Shown here piece after piece: positions 42,041 to 52,800 of a stretch of 64,000 bases of DNA. Origin of the DNA: Crocinitomicaceae bacterium (GTDB lineage Bacteria > Bacteroidota > Bacteroidia > Flavobacteriales_D > Crocinitomicaceae); contig JADJEU010000003.1 in NCBI GenBank assembly GCA_016709005.1, positions 186,001 to 250,000 of the forward strand, read 5' to 3'. The position numbers and the translations under genes are program-made. Position 1 is the first letter of the stretch. Each line of letters begins with the position of its first letter. The notes under the pieces were generated by a model that did not search any database, had not been told where the DNA came from, and saw nothing but the letters and a program-made list of their open reading frames with translations.

Positions 42041-44158
42041 ATGACCGAAACCGAATACATTTTCAAGGAATCAGCAATTCCAAAGAATCAAATTGACAGC
42101 ACACTTAAACTTTTAAAAGAAGGTGCAACCATTCCTTTTATTGCGCGCTACCGAAAAGAAGCAACCGGAAATCTGGATGAAGAACAAATAGATGCCATTC
42201 TTAAAAAGTCAGATCAGTTTGAACAAATTGAAAAAAGAAAAGCTTACATTTTAGCAGCCATTGAAAAACTTGAAAAATTAACCGATCCACTCATAGAAAA
42301 AATCAATTCATGTTACGATCTTCTAAAGCTGGAAGACTTGTATTTACCGTATAAACAAAAGCGTCAAACAAAAGCTGACAAAGCGATTCAAGCGGGTCTT
42401 GGTAATCTTGCTGTGCGAATTCTGAAACAGGAAAACGGTGATCCAATTCGCTGGGCAGAAGAAAAAATTTCTAATGATTTTCCAGACGCTGAATCTGTTT
42501 TAGGTGGAGCAATCGATATTATCGCCGATTCGATTGTGCAAAATGATCATGTGCGTGAACGAATGCGAAAATCTTTTTTTGAATTCAGTCAGCTTGAATG
42601 CAAAGTCGTTCCTGCAAAAAAAGCAGAAGCCGAAAAATATCTCGATTATTTTGATCTGAAACAACCGATCAACAAATGCCCGTCGTATCGTCTATTGGCA
42701 ATATTGAGGGGAGAGAATGAAGGTTTTTTGAAAGTTAAAATTGAGCCTTCACCAGAGTACAGTTTATCCTGGCTGGAAAAGTTTTACGTAAAAAATAATA
42801 ATGCCGCTGCTGATCTTGTTGTAAAAGCAATTCGTCAGGCATACAAAAAATCTCTGCAACCTTCTTTTGAAGCAGAAACACGAGAGCATTATAAAAATCT
42901 GGCAGATGATCAATCGATAAAAACCTTTTCAAAAAATCTTGAAAAACTTTTGCTTGCCCCACCGGTTGGAAACAAACGTGTTCTTGCTATCGATCCCGGT
43001 TTTAAATCGGGATGTAAAGTTGTGGTGATGGATGAAGCCGGAACGCTGGTTCATAACGTAAACATCTATCCTCATCCACCGCAGCAGGAGTTTGCAAAAG
43101 CGCAATCAAAAATTGCACAGTTGGTTGAGATGTATAAGGTTGAGGTGATAGCAATCGGTGACGGAACTGCCGGACGAGAAACTGAAAATTTCATCAAAAA
43201 AATACGATTTGAAAATGACCTTCAGGTTTATGTTGTGAGAGAAGATGGTGCTTCCATTTATTCTGCATCCAAAGTTGCCAGAGAGGAATTTCCGGATTTT
43301 GATATCACTGTTCGCGGCGCCGTTTCTATTGGAAGAAGATTAATGGACCCTTTGGCTGAGCTTGTAAAAATTGATCCAAAATCGCTAGGAGTTGGTCAAT
43401 ATCAGCACGATGTCAATCAAACAAAACTGCAACAGGAACTTGACCGTGTGATTGAATCTGCAGTGAATAAAGTTGGCGTAGATGTTAATACCGCGTCTAA
43501 ATATTTATTGAGTCACATTGCTGGTCTGGGTCCAAAGCTTGCAGAAAATATTGTCGCACATCGACAAAAAAACGGGTTGTTTAAATCGCGCGCAGATTTG
43601 TTGACGGTTGAACGAATGGGACAAAAAGCATACGAACAAGCCGCCGGATTTTTACGAATTAAATCTGCAAAAAATCCTCTTGATAATAGTGCGGTGCATC
43701 CTGAGCAATATAAATTCATTGAAAAGCTGGCAAAGAATGAAGGTGTGGATTTGAATCATCTAATTGGCAACAAAGAATTGGTTTTGAAATTGCGACAAAG
43801 TGTTAAGTCAGAAGTAGGAATAGGGGAGTACACATTGAATGATATTTTTAAAGAATTGGAAAAACCAGGTTTAGATCCGCGAAAAACAGCTCGGGTTTTT
43901 GAGTTCTCCAAAGAAATAAAAACGATGGGTGATCTTTCAGTTGGATTAGAACTCAATGGAATCGTTACCAATGTAACTGACTTTGGAGCCTTTGTAAACA
44001 TTGGTATAAAAGAGAATGGTTTGCTGCATAAAAGTAAGCTTACAAAAAATAATAATGAACATCCATCTGACTATATTGGTTTGCATGATCAATTAAAAGT
44101 GCGTGTGGTACTGATTGATACTGAGAGAAAAAGGATTGGTTTGGAGCTGGCCGGCTAA
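42041..44158 (+). CDS. tex: Tex family RNA-binding transcription accessory protein
   Basis: 705-aa nucleic-acid-binding protein. The N-terminal helical region has TIPFIARYRKEATGNLDEEQ. A YqgF-type RNase H-like domain (about 325-450) carries VLAIDPGFKSGCKVVVMDEA. HhH motifs (about 485-560) include HIAGLGPKLAENIVAHR, followed by a second linker. The C-terminal S1 domain (about 630-700) has GIVTNVTDFGAFVNIGIKEN. Tex is a conserved transcription or RNA quality factor. Slightly short of the usual ~720-780 aa but complete. Confidence 0.96.
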   Translation: MTETEYIFKESAIPKNQIDSTLKLLKEGATIPFIARYRKEATGNLDEEQIDAILKKSDQFEQIEKRKAYILAAIEKLEKLTDPLIEKINSCYDLLKLEDLYLPYKQKRQTKADKAIQAGLGNLAVRILKQENGDPIRWAEEKISNDFPDAESVLGGAIDIIADSIVQNDHVRERMRKSFFEFSQLECKVVPAKKAEAEKYLDYFDLKQPINKCPSYRLLAILRGENEGFLKVKIEPSPEYSLSWLEKFYVKNNNAAADLVVKAIRQAYKKSLQPSFEAETREHYKNLADDQSIKTFSKNLEKLLLAPPVGNKRVLAIDPGFKSGCKVVVMDEAGTLVHNVNIYPHPPQQEFAKAQSKIAQLVEMYKVEVIAIGDGTAGRETENFIKKIRFENDLQVYVVREDGASIYSASKVAREEFPDFDITVRGAVSIGRRLMDPLAELVKIDPKSLGVGQYQHDVNQTKLQQELDRVIESAVNKVGVDVNTASKYLLSHIAGLGPKLAENIVAHRQKNGLFKSRADLLTVERMGQKAYEQAAGFLRIKSAKNPLDNSAVHPEQYKFIEKLAKNEGVDLNHLIGNKELVLKLRQSVKSEVGIGEYTLNDIFKELEKPGLDPRKTARVFEFSKEIKTMGDLSVGLELNGIVTNVTDFGAFVNIGIKENGLLHKSKLTKNNNEHPSDYIGLHDQLKVRVVLIDTERKRIGLELAG

Positions 44159-44244
44159 ATATTTGTGAACCAGCCGCCGACTTTTCCGTAAGATGTTTTA
44201 CACAAAGGCTAAACCGATGCAGGTTATATGCTTTAAGAAATTTG

Positions 44245-44252
44245 TAAATTTG
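44245..44252 (+). promoter_or_regulatory. TAAATTTG -7 element upstream of the 482-aa gene
   Basis: TAnnTTTG match 24 nt before the ATG at 44277. No clear -33 TTTG at 19 nt further upstream. Confidence 0.45.
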
Positions 44253-44276
44253 CACTTACCTCAATAACCGATTTAC

Positions 44277-45725
44277 ATGAAAAATGCGAGGAATTTAACA
44301 ACAGAAGACAAAGCCCTTCTTGTAAATTTAACGAACGATATCTACGGCGCTTTTGCCGAGATTGGAGCTGGTCAGGAAGTGGCCGCTAACTTCTTTAAAG
44401 CCGGTGGCTCATCGGGAACAATTGCCTACACGCGCTCAGAATATGATATGAAAGTGAGTGATAGCTTTTATGGAAAATGTAAACGCTATGTGTGTGAAGA
44501 TCGTTTGATTCAAATGCTCGATACAGAGTACACCACACTCAGTCAAACTTTACCTGAGAAAAAAATTGACAACCGCTTTTTTGTTTTTGCAAATACAGTG
44601 GAGTCGCTCAACTATCATAAAACGAATCAAGGGCAGGGTTGGATTGGACTAAAGTTCCAGATGAAAATTGGTGCTGAACCCAGTGAAATTGTATTGCACG
44701 TAAAAATGCACGACAACAGCCACAAACGTCAGCAAGAAGCTCTTGGAATTTTAGGTGTGAACCTGATTCACGCCGCTTATTTTGATCAAAATACAATTGA
44801 TGAATTTCTTGCGGCGTTGACATACAGACTTCCGCGTGAGCGTGTTGAAATTGATATGCTTCGTGTGCTTGGGCCTGATTTTGCGCATATTGATAACCGT
44901 TTGATTGCATTGAATCTGGTTAAAAACGGATTGACGGATGCAACCATGTTTGATCAAAGCAGAGCAGTGCTTCAGCCAAGTACGGCGCTCTATAAAAAGA
45001 ATGTATTGCTGATGCGTGGTCGTTTCAGACCAATGACCAAAGTGCATGTAGACATGATTGAAAAAGGAATGCAGCAGTATTTGCAAGAGCCTGATGTCAA
45101 TCCTGATAACACCTGTGTTGTACTTGAATTGACTTTAAAAGATTTAACGGCAGATGGTAAAATTTCTGAAAAGGATTTTATTGATCGTGCTGAACTTTTA
45201 GGATCGATGGGATACACGGTAATGATCTCAAATTATTTGAAACATTATAAGATGATTGAATATCTTTCATCTATTACCAACGATCAAAAAATCGGTGTTC
45301 TTTTAGGTATTTACAACCTTCAAACCATCTTTGATGAAAAGTACTATACAACTTTAAGAGGAGGATTGCTTGAAGCTTTTGGTCGCGGATTTGGTCACAA
45401 TATTAAAATGTTTGTTTATCCGGCAATGAGTTTTGACGGAGAAGGAACTTATGGTGTTGAAAATTTCCAATTGCCCGATCATTTAACAGGTCTTTTTGAT
45501 TACATGAAAAAGACAAACAAGGTTGAGCAAATTCATCGGTACGATAATGAACTGCTGCACATTTTGTCTGATGATGTTTTGAAAAAAATTCAGGATGGAA
45601 ATCTTTCCTGGGAAAATGATGTACCAGAAAGCGTCATGAAGGCCATTAAATTTATGAATCTGTTCGGGTATCAGTCAGATTCTTTTTCAAAAGTACCAGA
45701 GCCTCAAAAGGTGCACAGTAATTAA
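44277..45725 (+). CDS. Conserved protein of unknown function, nucleotidyltransferase-like motif
   Basis: 482-aa soluble protein without signal peptide or membrane helix. I do not firmly recognise it. The N-terminus has GAFAEIGAGQEVAANFFKAG (Gly-rich). The centre has LLMRGRFRPMTKVHVDMIEK, reminiscent of the GRFxPxxxxH opening of adenylyltransferases such as NMN adenylyltransferase but lacking a clean HxGH. Near 365-400 comes RGGLLEAFGRGFGHNIKMFV. Bacteroidota homologues of about this size are sometimes labelled nicotinate-nucleotide adenylyltransferase or other unrelated names (recollection, not checked). It lies alone between tex and murQ. Confidence 0.6.
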   Translation: MKNARNLTTEDKALLVNLTNDIYGAFAEIGAGQEVAANFFKAGGSSGTIAYTRSEYDMKVSDSFYGKCKRYVCEDRLIQMLDTEYTTLSQTLPEKKIDNRFFVFANTVESLNYHKTNQGQGWIGLKFQMKIGAEPSEIVLHVKMHDNSHKRQQEALGILGVNLIHAAYFDQNTIDEFLAALTYRLPRERVEIDMLRVLGPDFAHIDNRLIALNLVKNGLTDATMFDQSRAVLQPSTALYKKNVLLMRGRFRPMTKVHVDMIEKGMQQYLQEPDVNPDNTCVVLELTLKDLTADGKISEKDFIDRAELLGSMGYTVMISNYLKHYKMIEYLSSITNDQKIGVLLGIYNLQTIFDEKYYTTLRGGLLEAFGRGFGHNIKMFVYPAMSFDGEGTYGVENFQLPDHLTGLFDYMKKTNKVEQIHRYDNELLHILSDDVLKKIQDGNLSWENDVPESVMKAIKFMNLFGYQSDSFSKVPEPQKVHSN

Positions 45726-45771
45726 TCGCACGCACATAACTTTTGAATCAGATCACTGAACCAGATAAATT

Positions 45772-46599
45772 TTATCGGGATGTTTTTCTGAACTCATCAA
45801 TCGCTTTTCGGACACTGCCATGTTTTGTGAGTAATGCGTTGGCTGAATCGTAATCAATTTTTAGCTCATCCATAATCATCTTTGTACCTCGATCAACAAG
45901 TTTGTTATTGCTCAATTGCATGTCAACCATTCGGTTTCCTTTTACGCGACCCAAGCCAATCATGAGAGCAGTGGATATCATATTCAGAATGAGTTTTTGT
46001 GCAGTACCTGACTTCATGCGAGTAGAACCGGTTACAAACTCGGGTCCAACTACCGCAACCATAGGATGATCTGTCAGTTTCGATAGTGCGCTGCCTGGAT
46101 TACAGGTGATTCCGCCAGTAAGCACACCCATTTTTTTAGCCTGTTCGATTGCGCCCAAAACGTAGGGTGTGCTTCCTGAGGCTGCAATTCCCACCAGTGT
46201 GTCATTGGCAGAAATCTGATGTTCCTGCAAATCTTTCCATCCCTGACTTGTGTCATCTTCAGCAAACTCAACGGCTTTGCGGATTGCAGCATCGCCACCG
46301 GCAATAATACCAATTACAATTCCATGTGGAACACCAAAGGTTGGAGGACATTCAGATGCATCCACAATGCCAAGCCTTCCGCTGGTTCCGGCACCAATAT
46401 AAAATAATCGACCGCCATTTTTCATCCGAATCAAGGCTGCTTCTACAAATGCAGTAATTTCAGGCAGAATTTTTTCAACAGCTAACGGAACCGTTTTATC
46501 TTCGGTATTTATGCTTGTCAAAAGTTCTCCAACCTTCATTTTTTCAAGGTTTTCATACCGTGAATTTGTTTCTGTAATTCGGTTGGTTTGATCGCTCAT
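45772..46599 (-). CDS. murQ: N-acetylmuramic acid 6-phosphate etherase MurQ
   Basis: 275-aa SIS-domain enzyme that cleaves the lactyl ether of MurNAc-6-phosphate to GlcNAc-6-phosphate in cell-wall recycling. Phosphosugar-binding motifs GRLFYIGAGTSGRLGIVDASE and VGIAASGSTPYVLGA, the ECPPTFG segment with the catalytic Glu, and the signature TGSTRMKSGTAQKLILNMIS are all present. It ends ~20 residues short of longer homologues but looks complete. No kinase (AmgK/AnmK) or permease is adjacent. Confidence 0.96.
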   Translation of the reverse strand: MSDQTNRITETNSRYENLEKMKVGELLTSINTEDKTVPLAVEKILPEITAFVEAALIRMKNGGRLFYIGAGTSGRLGIVDASECPPTFGVPHGIVIGIIAGGDAAIRKAVEFAEDDTSQGWKDLQEHQISANDTLVGIAASGSTPYVLGAIEQAKKMGVLTGGITCNPGSALSKLTDHPMVAVVGPEFVTGSTRMKSGTAQKLILNMISTALMIGLGRVKGNRMVDMQLSNNKLVDRGTKMIMDELKIDYDSANALLTKHGSVRKAIDEFRKTSR

Positions 46600-46840
46600 G
46601 ATGAAATTTATTTTTTGGAATCGCTTAACTTTTCTTCAATTCACACTTATACTATCTGGAGTATCAGTTTTTTTTGGGATATTTGTAGTAAAGGTACAAG
46701 CAAATAAAGGTATTGGAAAAGAAGAAGAGCTGGTTTTAATCTCTGCAGGAATTCCAAACATTGTTGTGTTAAGTTGTTGATTGTTAGATTTGACAAGATA
46801 AAATGAACCTTTTAGATTCAAATTGGTATAATAGTATAGG

Positions 46841-49800
46841 ATGCGGAAATTAGGTCTGTTCATATTGCTTTTGTTCAGTGTAATCAGTTACGCTCAAAAC
46901 ACCGTCGTGCAGCTTGATTTGGTGGTAGGTGATGACGATACCGGAAAAAAACTGGGCGGAGCAACTGTTGAGGTCTATCAGGGTGGAAAACCTTACGAGA
47001 CAAAAGTCAGTGCTACCAATGGTAAAGTTCCTTTGATCGATCTTCCAATCAACCATACTTATACCATTTACATCAAGAAGGAAGGCTACGTCACAAAGAT
47101 GACAGAGATGGATTTGCACTATGCTTATCCTGAAGACATGCCACCTTTTATAGGTCAGGCAATGGATATTTCCATTTTCAAAAAAGTAGAAGGGGTTGAT
47201 TTTGCCTGGTTGGAAACTACTCCGATGGCCATGTTCTCATTTGATGAAAAAAGTGGAATGCTTGGCTTTGATCAGGCGTACACGCAGGATCAATTGGTGA
47301 AAATTGAGAAGCTGAAGCAGCAAATGGAGCAGAAGCGTCTTGAGGAAGAAAAGAAAAAAGCAGAAGAACAAAAACGTCAGGCAGATTATCAGGCGTACAT
47401 CAAAGCAGGTGATGCTGCCATGACTACGCAGAAATATGATATAGCAATTACGCAATATGATCTGGCGCTTAAATTAATTCCGGGTGATCCAACAGCAACT
47501 GCAAAACTGGAAGAGGCAAAAAAGAAAAAAGCCGAATTGGAAGACTCTGCTGCAAAATTGAAACTCTACAATGAAAAGGTTGCGGCAGCAAAAGCAGCTT
47601 ACACTGCAAAAAATCTGGAACAGGCTTTGGCACTGTACAAAGAAGCGCAAACGCTGATGCCAAATGAAACACTTCCACCAACTGAAATCAAAAAAATAGA
47701 GGCTGAATTATTGGCGCAAAAAAATAAAGAAGCCAACTATACGAAGCTGATGGCTGAAGGACAAACAGCTATGGATGGAAAATTATTTGACGACGCAATT
47801 GCAAAATACACAGCGGCTTTAGTTGAAAAACCTGGTGACCCCACAGCAACAACAAAATTGGCCGAGGCAAAAAAACTGAAGACTGAAAAAGATTTAGCGG
47901 ATGCAAAGGCAAAAGAAAGTCAGGCGAAATATGATGCGCTGATGAAAGAAGCAGATGCTGCCTTTGCTTCGAAAAATTACACGTTGGCAAAAACGAAATA
48001 TACTGAGGCACTGGTTGTAAAACCAGGTGAGGCAATTCCAACTGCAAAGATTAAAGAGATTGATGAGATCTTGAAAAAACAGCAAGAGGAAGCGGATGCC
48101 GCAAAAGCAAAGGAAGAAGAGTATAAAAAATTAATGTTTGATGGTCAGACTGCATTAACCGCCGCCAACTATGATGAAGCTATTGCAAAATATACAAGCG
48201 CACTTGGCGTAAAACCAGGCGATCCTACAGCAACGACAAAATTGGAAGAGGCTAAGAAACTAAAGGCTGACAAAGAACAGGCCGATGCCAAAGCAAAAGA
48301 ATCACAAGCCAAATACGATGCATTGATTAAACAAGCGGATGAAGCTTTCCTTGCAAAAAATTATGAGGCTGCAAAAGCAAAATATACTGAGGCGCTCACT
48401 GTAAAATCAGGTGAAGCACATCCAATTGCGCGCATAAAAGAAATTGATGCGCTTCTGAAAAAACAACAAGATGAAGCAGCGCAAAAAGAAGCAGACTATA
48501 AAAAATTCATGGCTGAAGGTCAAACCGCTCAGACTGCACAATTGTATGATGATGCGATTGCAAAATATACTGCAGCCTTAGAAGCTAAACCGGGTGATTC
48601 AACTGCGGCAGCAAAACTGGAAGAAGTCAAAAAATTAAAAGCGGATAAAGAACTTGCGGACAAGAATGCAAAAGCCACACAGGAAAAATACGATGCCTTG
48701 ATTAAAGAAGCGGACCTTGCTTTTGATTCCAAGAATTATGAGTTGGCAAAAACAAAATACAACGAGGCACTTGCTGTAAAATCGGGTGAGGCACATCCAA
48801 CTGCGCGTTTAAAAGCAATTGATGATCTCCTTAAAAAACAAAAATTAGAAGAAGAAGCTGCAAAAGCAAAAGAAGCTGAGTACACTAAGTTCATGGCAGA
48901 GGGTCAGGCCATGTTTGATCAGAAAAATTGGGAAGCTGCAAAACAAAAATATACTGCTGCGTTGGGAGTAAAACCAAATGATAAAGCTGCATTGGATAAA
49001 ATAGATCTCATCAACAAAGAGATGGAGAAGGAAGCTGCCGAAGCCAAGAAAAATGCTGACTATACGCGTTTGATGGCAGAAGCAAAAGTGTTCTTTGACC
49101 AGAAGAAATATACTGAGGCGAGACAAAAATATCAGGAAGCAGGAAACACAAAACCAACAGAAACAGAACCGCAAACCAAGATTAATGAAATTGATAATCT
49201 ATTAGGAGATCAGGCCAAAAAAGAACAGCTTGAAAAAGATTATCAGAAATACATGACTGAAGGAAATCAGTTAAAAGACATCAAAGATTATACGGCTGCG
49301 CTTGATCGTTATAATAAGGCTCTTGCTGCTAAACCGGGTGATGCTGCTGCGCAACAAAAGATTACGGAGATTAATAAGTTGATTGAAGACCAGAAAAAAT
49401 TAGCTGATCAGGAAAAACTTTACAACGAATATATTACCAAAGCAGATCAATCTTTCAACGCAAAAGATTACACAAACGCAAGAGCGAGTTACCAAAAAGC
49501 ATATGAGGTAAAAGCAGATCCTGCAGTTGCTGCAAAAATTAAAGAGATTGATGAACTGATTGCTAAATCTCAAAGTGAATCTCAGACTCAGGCAAAGTAT
49601 GATGGTTTGATGAAAGAGGCTGACGCTTTGTACAAATCCGGCGATTATCCAAAAGCCCTTGCAAAATATGAAGAGGCTTCTCTTGTAAAACCAACTGAGC
49701 AAGCACCAAAAGATAAAATTTCAGAGCTCAATCAAAAAATTAATGCTCAGCAGGATCAGGCGGAAAAGGATAAAAAATTCGCGGACTTTATAGCAGCAGG

Positions 49801-52800
49801 TGATGCAGCCTATACTTCAAAAGATTATCAGAAGGCATTGGCAAATTATCAGGAGGCTATTAAAGTAAAACCGGATGCAACTATCTCGCAAAAAATTGGA
49901 ACCATTAATACCTTGATTGCAGAACAAAATCAAAATCTTGCAGCAGAAGAACAATATAAGGCTCGCATTGCTGAAGCAGATGCTGCTTACAACGGTAAAA
50001 ATTGGGAGGCATCAAGAGATCTTTATAATCAAGCTCTTGTTATCAAACCAGGTGATGCCTATGCCACAGGCCGAATTGCAGACATTGAAAAAAACATGCA
50101 GGCTGAAACTGCTCAGGAGGTAGAAGCGAATTATCAAAAAATAATTGCAAAGGCAGATCAACTAAAATCAGAAGAACGATTTGATGAAGCTATCACCTAT
50201 TATACAAATGCAAAAAAATTAAAACCGTCGGATCCGTATCCGCAGCAAAAAATTGATGAGATCAATAAGATCAAAGCGGATCGTTTGAACTCACAACAAG
50301 AGCAGGAAAAAATCACAGCGGAGTACAATGCGCTCATCAAAGAGGCGGATGTTGCTTTCAATTCTAAAAACTATACCGTTGCACTTGCCAAGTATAAAGA
50401 GGCACTTTTGAAGAAGCCAAACGATGCTTATGCACAAGGTCGTATCTCAGAAATCAACACCAAACTAAACGAGCAAAATCAAGTCAATAGTCAGGATACT
50501 GAATATAACAATTACATTTCTCAGGCTGATGCTTTATTCGATCAGCAAAAATACCTTGAGTCTATTGAACTCTACCGCAAAGCTCTTTCTGTAAAACCAA
50601 ATGATGCTTATGCTACCAATCGATTGGATGAGGCAACACGTTTGGAAAAAGAAAAAACACTTGGTGAAGAAGATAAAGAGTATCAGAAAATTCTTGCTGC
50701 CGGACAAAAATATTTTGATTTGGGTGATTATGTGAAAGCTTTGGATTATTACAGTCGTGCTAAAGGAATGAAACCTTCAGATCCGCTGCCTCAGAAGAAA
50801 ATTGATGAAATAAATCAAATTCTGGATAACCAAAAAGGTGAAGCCGAATTCAATAAACTGAAACAACAGGCTGATACTTACTTTGAAAAAGGTGATTGGA
50901 AGAATGCAAAGATTTATTACGAAAAAGCTCTTGCAATTAAGAGCGACGACTCATATTGTATTTCTCAGATTGGCATAATCAATCAGAAAATGAAATCGGA
51001 TACGAGTGATACTGAGCAGAAGGAGTATCAAAAAATTCTTTCAAAAGCGGACGAATATTTCAATTCAAAAAGTTACGAGAAAGCTAAAGGATTATATGAA
51101 CGTGCACTTGGAATAAAACCGGGTGATGAGTATCCGAAAACAAAACTGGGTGAGATTGATAGAATTCTGAATCCAGATAAATATGTAACAAATTCAAATG
51201 CACTTCCTGACTACGGTAAGCCAATCAATGGAACCGAGCTGGATGCAAATGCAATGTTGCTGGAAGCAGATGATCAGCGTCAGTTTATGACCAATCAAAA
51301 AGTTGAGCAACAACGCACAACTGCTGAAGATCGAAATACCGATAATTCAACAGTTCAGGAAGATTCAAATTTCGATACGAAAGATGAAGTAACCTCAATT
51401 CAACAGGATATTGAGGAGCAGGAATGGAGTGCTGAAGTACACAGAACAGAAGCCAATCTGGAAGTGATTGAAATGCAGGAGCAATTTGAAGCTAACGAAA
51501 CAATTCGCGCTGTAGGAAATGAAAATGATGTACAACACACGACTCAAAATGTTACTGATCTCAACGTTGAAATTGAACGCAGAAAAGAAAACAGTGATTT
51601 GCCAAGAGAAGAATATCTTGCAGATGTAGAACGTATTAAAATTGAAAATCAAGAGGCAGAAACTATTAATTCAAATGATCAGGGTGATGTCATCATTGAC
51701 AACAAAGCTTATGTCACTCAAATGGAAGAAGAGCATATCACCAATGATCCTAACAATGATGTCGAACGCAAAAATACTGAGATCTATGTAGAAGACATGG
51801 AAGTCACGTTGATTAATGCAAACAACCAGGATTCATGGCAGCAGGAAGATGTAGTGATGGGCGTTAAAGATCATACTGAGGTGATGGTGGATGAGCGTAT
51901 TGCAAATGAAATCAACAACGATATTCCAAGAGAAGAAGGCATCGTTACCTTGACAGATTACACAGTTGATTATGAAAATGTTCAAAGTAATAACAGTTCT
52001 GATCAATACGATGTGACGATTGATGTAAAAAACCACGAGCAGGAAATGTCAATTGCAACGGAACAAAATAATTTGAACAACGATATTCCACGTCAGGAGA
52101 CAGAGATTTTTGTAGCAGATAATGAAATAGCTATTGAAGAAAATATCAGTGACATGTCTTCAGACCAAAATGCTGAGGTGAATAAAATTGATGGACAATT
52201 GGATGATATTGAAGTTAACCTTGAAATTAATCAGCGCCAGAATGATCAGCCTCGTCAGGATTATGAAGAGGAGGTTGTTGCAATTGATGAACAAATTCAG
52301 GAAAACAAAGATAATCTGAGTGAGTTGAATGAAGATAATAGTTATAAAACGGTTGATCAGACTGAAGTAATTACCGATGAAAAAGTTGCTAATGATACTG
52401 AAGCAAATTCACTTGCAGAACAAAACAGTGATGCAACCAATGATGCCGTTGAAGATATTATTGAAGACAACAAAGCCATCAGTGACGGTAATACAGAAGA
52501 AGTAGAAGCGGTTGAAGACTACGTGGATGAATTGAAACAATTGAGTCCGGAGAATGACAACATTCCGATGAAAAACGAATTGGGAGAAAAATATCCTGAA
52601 GGGGTTACTGAAGAAGTTTATGCAATCAACGATGAAAATGGATTGCTTTCAAAATACATTGTGCGTCGCATTGTTGTTATTAATGGAACAGGTTACTGTT
52701 ATGAAAAAACACAAACACGTTATGGTGGAGTAACCTATACACGTGATGGACAAGCGATCGCTGAATATCAGTGGACCGATGAAACAGAGGCCGCAAGCCT

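Noticed and set aside
46598..46780. 60-codon frame upstream of the giant TPR gene
   Set aside because: No conserved feature, mixed hydrophobic sequence, and it occupies the promoter spacer; probably fortuitous.
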